Assembly: GCA_023145575.1 (NCBI GenBank)
Contig: JAGLDN010000020.1
Coordinates: forward strand, 1-16,182
Direction: 5' to 3'
DNA: 16,182 nt
Origin: Psychromonas sp.
Lineage (GTDB): Bacteria > Pseudomonadota > Gammaproteobacteria > Enterobacterales > Psychromonadaceae
The notes under the pieces are model-generated. The model did no database searches. It saw only the letters and a program-made list of their open reading frames with translations, and was not told where the DNA came from. Position numbers and translations under genes: made by a program. This document shows positions 13,780 through 16,182 of the stretch, piece by piece (within the stretch, counting starts at the first letter, position 1; each line of letters starts with the position of its first letter).

Positions 13780-15045
13780 ATGTATATAAAAAAAATTGAA
13801 TTAGAAAACATAAAATCTTTTAAGAAATTTAAGTGGGATCTTTCAGAAAATGAGGATCCTGCTGGTTGGCACGTTTTATTAGGGAAGAATGGCGCAGGAA
13901 AATCTACTTTTATTCGTTCTGCTGCGGTAGCTTTAATTGGTCCTATTGAAGCATTAAAATCAAGAGCTGTTTTTTCAGATTGGGTTAGGAAGGGCGAGGA
14001 AAGTGGTTTTATCAGAATTGAAATCACTCAAGATAGTATGCTTGATAATTGGACAGTAAAAGAGAAGCAAAACAAAAATAATATATCTTTCTCGACTAAA
14101 ATTAGCATCGAAGGCGACATATCGAAGGTTAGAAAGACTAATGAGCCAGAACGAACGGTTTGGAATAATAAAACGGGTTGGTTCTCTGCATCATATGGAC
14201 CATTCAGACGATTTTCAGGTGGAAATAGTGACTATCAAAAATTATTCTATTCTTCACCTCTTCTTGCGAGGCATCTTTCTATATTTGGAGAAGATGTCGC
14301 TTTAACTGAAACCCTCGAATGGTTAAAAGAACTTCGTTTTAAAGAGTTAGAAGATTCGGGATCTTCTAGCTCAACTTTATTGAATAATCTCATTAAATTT
14401 ATAAACCAAGATGATTTTCTTCCGAATGGGGTTACATTAGACTCTATCAGTTCACAGGGAATCGTTTTTACTGATGCCTTTGGAACTCGCGTAAATCTTG
14501 AAGATTTAAGTGATGGTTATCGTTCAATTTTAAGTATGATGCTTGAATTAATTAGGCAAATGGTTAACTGCTATAAAACGAGTAATATATTTGATAGCGA
14601 ATGTAATACTGTTATAATGCCCGGCGTCGTTTTTATTGACGAAGTTGATGTTCATTTACATGCTTCTTGGCAACGAAAAATTGGTTTTTGGCTAACACAA
14701 CACTTTCCAAGAATTCAATTTATTGTATCAACTCACAGTGCTCTTATATGCCAAAGTGCCGAAAATGGATCAATATGGAAATTACCAAGTTCTGATGGAA
14801 GGGATAAAGGAGAAAGAATAGAAGGCATTCCTTTAAAACGCCTGATATTCGGGAACTTGATTGAAGCATTTAGTTCAGGAGCATTTGGCTCAGGTATCGA
14901 ACGCTCAGATAAGTCTGCGGCATTATTAGAAGAATTAGCAGAGCTCAATTTCTTAAGTTATGAGGATAACTTTAGCGACAAACAAAAGGCAAGGAAAGAA
15001 GAGCTATCGGATATATTTGCTTTAGATTCAAATGTGTCTAGGTGA
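13780..15045 (+). CDS. ptuA: Septu-type defence ATPase PtuA
   Basis: A 421-aa ABC/SMC-class ATPase. Walker A is GKNGAGKST at 35-43 (Lys41), an ABC-signature-like LSDGYRSI at 243-250, Walker B VVFIDEVDVHLH at 283-294 (Asp287, Glu288), and the switch His in VSTHS (His319). The FIDE(V/I)D(V/L)HLH..WQ..I form is that of PtuA ATPases of Septu systems and the retron Ec78 effector. The C-terminal 40 residues are charged and helical. ptuB follows after 7 bp. In known systems PtuA and PtuB assemble into one complex, with ATPase activity restraining the nuclease until infection. The ribosome-binding site is weak (GTACGAGT). No RT or msr/msd is visible nearby, so it seems to be a stand-alone Septu. The exact subtype is uncertain; ATPase class and pairing are firm. 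Confidence 0.82.
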   Translation: MYIKKIELENIKSFKKFKWDLSENEDPAGWHVLLGKNGAGKSTFIRSAAVALIGPIEALKSRAVFSDWVRKGEESGFIRIEITQDSMLDNWTVKEKQNKNNISFSTKISIEGDISKVRKTNEPERTVWNNKTGWFSASYGPFRRFSGGNSDYQKLFYSSPLLARHLSIFGEDVALTETLEWLKELRFKELEDSGSSSSTLLNNLIKFINQDDFLPNGVTLDSISSQGIVFTDAFGTRVNLEDLSDGYRSILSMMLELIRQMVNCYKTSNIFDSECNTVIMPGVVFIDEVDVHLHASWQRKIGFWLTQHFPRIQFIVSTHSALICQSAENGSIWKLPSSDGRDKGERIEGIPLKRLIFGNLIEAFSSGAFGSGIERSDKSAALLEELAELNFLSYEDNFSDKQKARKEELSDIFALDSNVSR

Positions 15046-15052
15046 AATATAA

Positions 15053-15853
15053 ATGCTAAAAATGAATAATGGAACGCTTGATGATACGGCTAATACATAT
15101 TTGACGATGAATCAAAGTGATGTGGACTCAAAAGATACATACTCAGATCAGGTCGCGAGAGGCAAAGAACTCTGGAAATCAAAGCACTCTGCTCAATTCA
15201 AAAATATCCGTTTAAAATTAGACTCTTTATGTGTAGGAAAGCGACGATGTAATTATTGTGAGGACTCAGTTGCAGATGAAATAGAGCATATAAAACCAAA
15301 GGATTTATACCCATCCCTGGCCTTTGTCTGGGGTAATTATCTTTTTGCTTGTGGAAACTGCAATGGACCAAAGAGTAATTTATTTGCTGTTTTTAATAAT
15401 AATGAAGTTGTGGAAATATCTCGCAAACGAAATGATCTCGTCATTTCTCCTTTAATTGGAGAAGATGTATTTATTAATCCTCGAGTTGAAAACCCTCTGG
15501 AATTTCTAATATTAGACTTAAAAACAATGAATTTTATTTCTAAGCCTGGGCTTTCTGATCTAAATAAAAAAAGAGCGCAATATACAATTAAAATTCTTAA
15601 GTTAAATACTAGAGATTTTCTCGTTGAAGCGAGGAAGGAAGCTTTTAATACCTACCGTGATGCATTACAAGTATATGTAACTGATAAGAGAAATGGAAAA
15701 AATAAAGCTGATTTACTGAAAAGGCAAAAAGAAATGGAGTCTAGGCAGCATCCCACTATTTGGGCTGAAATGAGAAGACAGCGCGTGAGATATGAGGGAA
15801 TAAATAAGTTTTTACTATTGGCTCCTGAACTTTTAACTAGTGCAGGATCATAG
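15053..15853 (+). CDS. ptuB: Septu-type HNH endonuclease PtuB (TIGR02646-like)
   Basis: This 266-aa protein has an HNH/zinc-finger nuclease core at about 60-110. CNYCE gives Cys66 and Cys69, EIEHIKPK the catalytic His79, then YPSLAFVWGNYLFACGNCN with Asn95, Cys100 and Cys103, and K107. This spacing, with EIEHI.PK..YP.L.F.W.N, is that of the TIGR02646-type HNH proteins found as PtuB in Septu and in the retron Ec78 system. The rest of the protein is helical and unassigned. ATG 15053 follows AGGTGA, which overlaps the ptuA stop, with suitable spacing; ATG 15062 is an alternative. Expected role: nuclease effector complexed with PtuA, cleaving nucleic acid on phage infection. Nothing looks broken. 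Confidence 0.82.
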   Translation: MLKMNNGTLDDTANTYLTMNQSDVDSKDTYSDQVARGKELWKSKHSAQFKNIRLKLDSLCVGKRRCNYCEDSVADEIEHIKPKDLYPSLAFVWGNYLFACGNCNGPKSNLFAVFNNNEVVEISRKRNDLVISPLIGEDVFINPRVENPLEFLILDLKTMNFISKPGLSDLNKKRAQYTIKILKLNTRDFLVEARKEAFNTYRDALQVYVTDKRNGKNKADLLKRQKEMESRQHPTIWAEMRRQRVRYEGINKFLLLAPELLTSAGS

Positions 15854-15876
15854 GTTGGAACTAAGGAATAAAAAGA

Positions 15877-15970
15877 TTGAAAACAGGCTCTAAATTTGAA
15901 CTGATAGGAATTACCACAGCATTATCTACAGGGAGATTCAACCCTAAAGTGCATAATCGTTATACTGCTA
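15877..15970 (+). pseudogene. 5' part of an unidentified gene cut by IS5-family insertion
   Basis: Downstream of ptuB, AAGGA (15863-15867) is followed nine bases later by a TTG codon opening a frame: (M)KTGSKFELIGITTALSTGR, then FNPKVHNRYTA up to 15970, where the IS terminal repeat begins. Translation would run a few codons into the IS and stop at 15979-15981. The sequence is protein-like, but I recognise no family. Same strand and only 23 bp after ptuB, so it could be a third member of the defence operon, interrupted by transposition. The TTG start is an inference; ATA 15868 is the only other in-frame candidate. Confidence 0.4.
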
Positions 15971-16182
15971 GGGGCTGTTGATCTTTCACATTGGCAACCA
16001 AATCATTGAGCAAGCTAGTGCGAGCATACTTTCAAAATGAATCTTTAGTTTATCGTATCGAGTGGCTATTGCCCTAAAATATTTCAACCTTGCAAAGGCG
16101 TTTTCAACTAAGTGCCTATATTTGTATAAACACCAGTCAATATCAGCATTTCCCACTTTTGAGTTTTTCTTTCTAGGGATCA
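15971..16182 (-). mobile_element. IS5-family insertion sequence, right end (continues past window)
   Basis: Terminal repeat GGGGCTGTTGATCTTTC starts at 15971, preceded by CTA, consistent with the CTA/TA target preference of part of the IS5 family. The same boundary occurs at the truncated copy ending at 4830. The other end is outside the window, so target duplication cannot be checked. Confidence 0.8.
15986..16182 (-). CDS. IS5-family transposase, C-terminal part (partial)
   Basis: The minus-strand frame is open from the window edge to the TGA at 15986-15988. It reads IPRKKNSKVGNADIDWCLYK then YRHLVENAFARLKYFRAIAT, RYDKLKIHFESMLALACSMI, WLPM. The YRHLVEN.FARLK.FRAIATRYDK block with the catalytic Glu is diagnostic of IS5-family DDE transposases. 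No stop or frameshift is seen in the 65 or so codons present, so the element may be intact and active; the N-terminal part lies beyond 16182. The protein ends 15 bp inside the IS terminus, the usual compact layout. Confidence 0.88.
   Translation of the reverse strand, partial: IPRKKNSKVGNADIDWCLYKYRHLVENAFARLKYFRAIATRYDKLKIHFESMLALACSMIWLPM

Overview
This is an AT-rich chromosomal segment of a gammaproteobacterium. The strongest evidence is gene content and order: a minus-strand block rnm (yciV) - yciO - rluB - galU lies head-to-head with a plus-strand trpE-G-D-CF-B-A operon, followed by yciB and yciI. The rluB/yciO/rnm versus trp arrangement, the fused TrpC-TrpF, and the close similarity of RluB, YciO, YciB and YciI to their E. 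coli relatives all point to the Enterobacterales/Vibrio/Alteromonadales side of the class. trpG and trpD are separate genes, not fused as in E. coli. I do not name a genus.

Layout. Positions 1-215 are repeat-rich and non-coding. Positions 216-3803 hold galU, rluB, yciO and rnm, all minus, in two probable transcription units (rnm-yciO and rluB-galU) separated by a 328-bp gap. Positions 3804-5615 are an eroded 1.8-kb intergenic region between rnm and trpE. It contains a 121-bp MITE-like element with perfect terminal inverted repeats and a probable target duplication, a decayed IS30-family transposase, a truncated IS5-family end, and several copies of a dispersed repeat whose core reads TTTACGTCACATGGGTATA. 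No trp leader peptide or attenuator is visible. Positions 5616-12301 hold a tightly packed trp operon. Its one oddity is trpG, which has no ATG/GTG/TTG at the expected position; an ATC sits there with a well-placed Shine-Dalgarno. Positions 12428-13272 hold yciB-yciI. Positions 13273-13779 are repeats plus a possible 43-codon hydrophobic small ORF.

The accessory part is 13780-15853: an ABC/SMC-type ATPase followed by an HNH nuclease, a PtuA/PtuB (Septu-type) anti-phage module like the effector pair of retron Ec78, but with no reverse transcriptase in the window. Directly downstream, an open frame with a Shine-Dalgarno begins and is cut off by an IS5-family element that runs off the window end; it may be a third gene of the module broken by insertion.

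How it works together: the trp genes encode the complete chorismate-to-tryptophan pathway. The minus-strand genes are housekeeping (UDP-glucose synthesis, 23S rRNA pseudouridylation, RNA 5'-end processing and a YrdC-fold protein). The Septu-like pair and insertion sequences are the mobile/defence layer.
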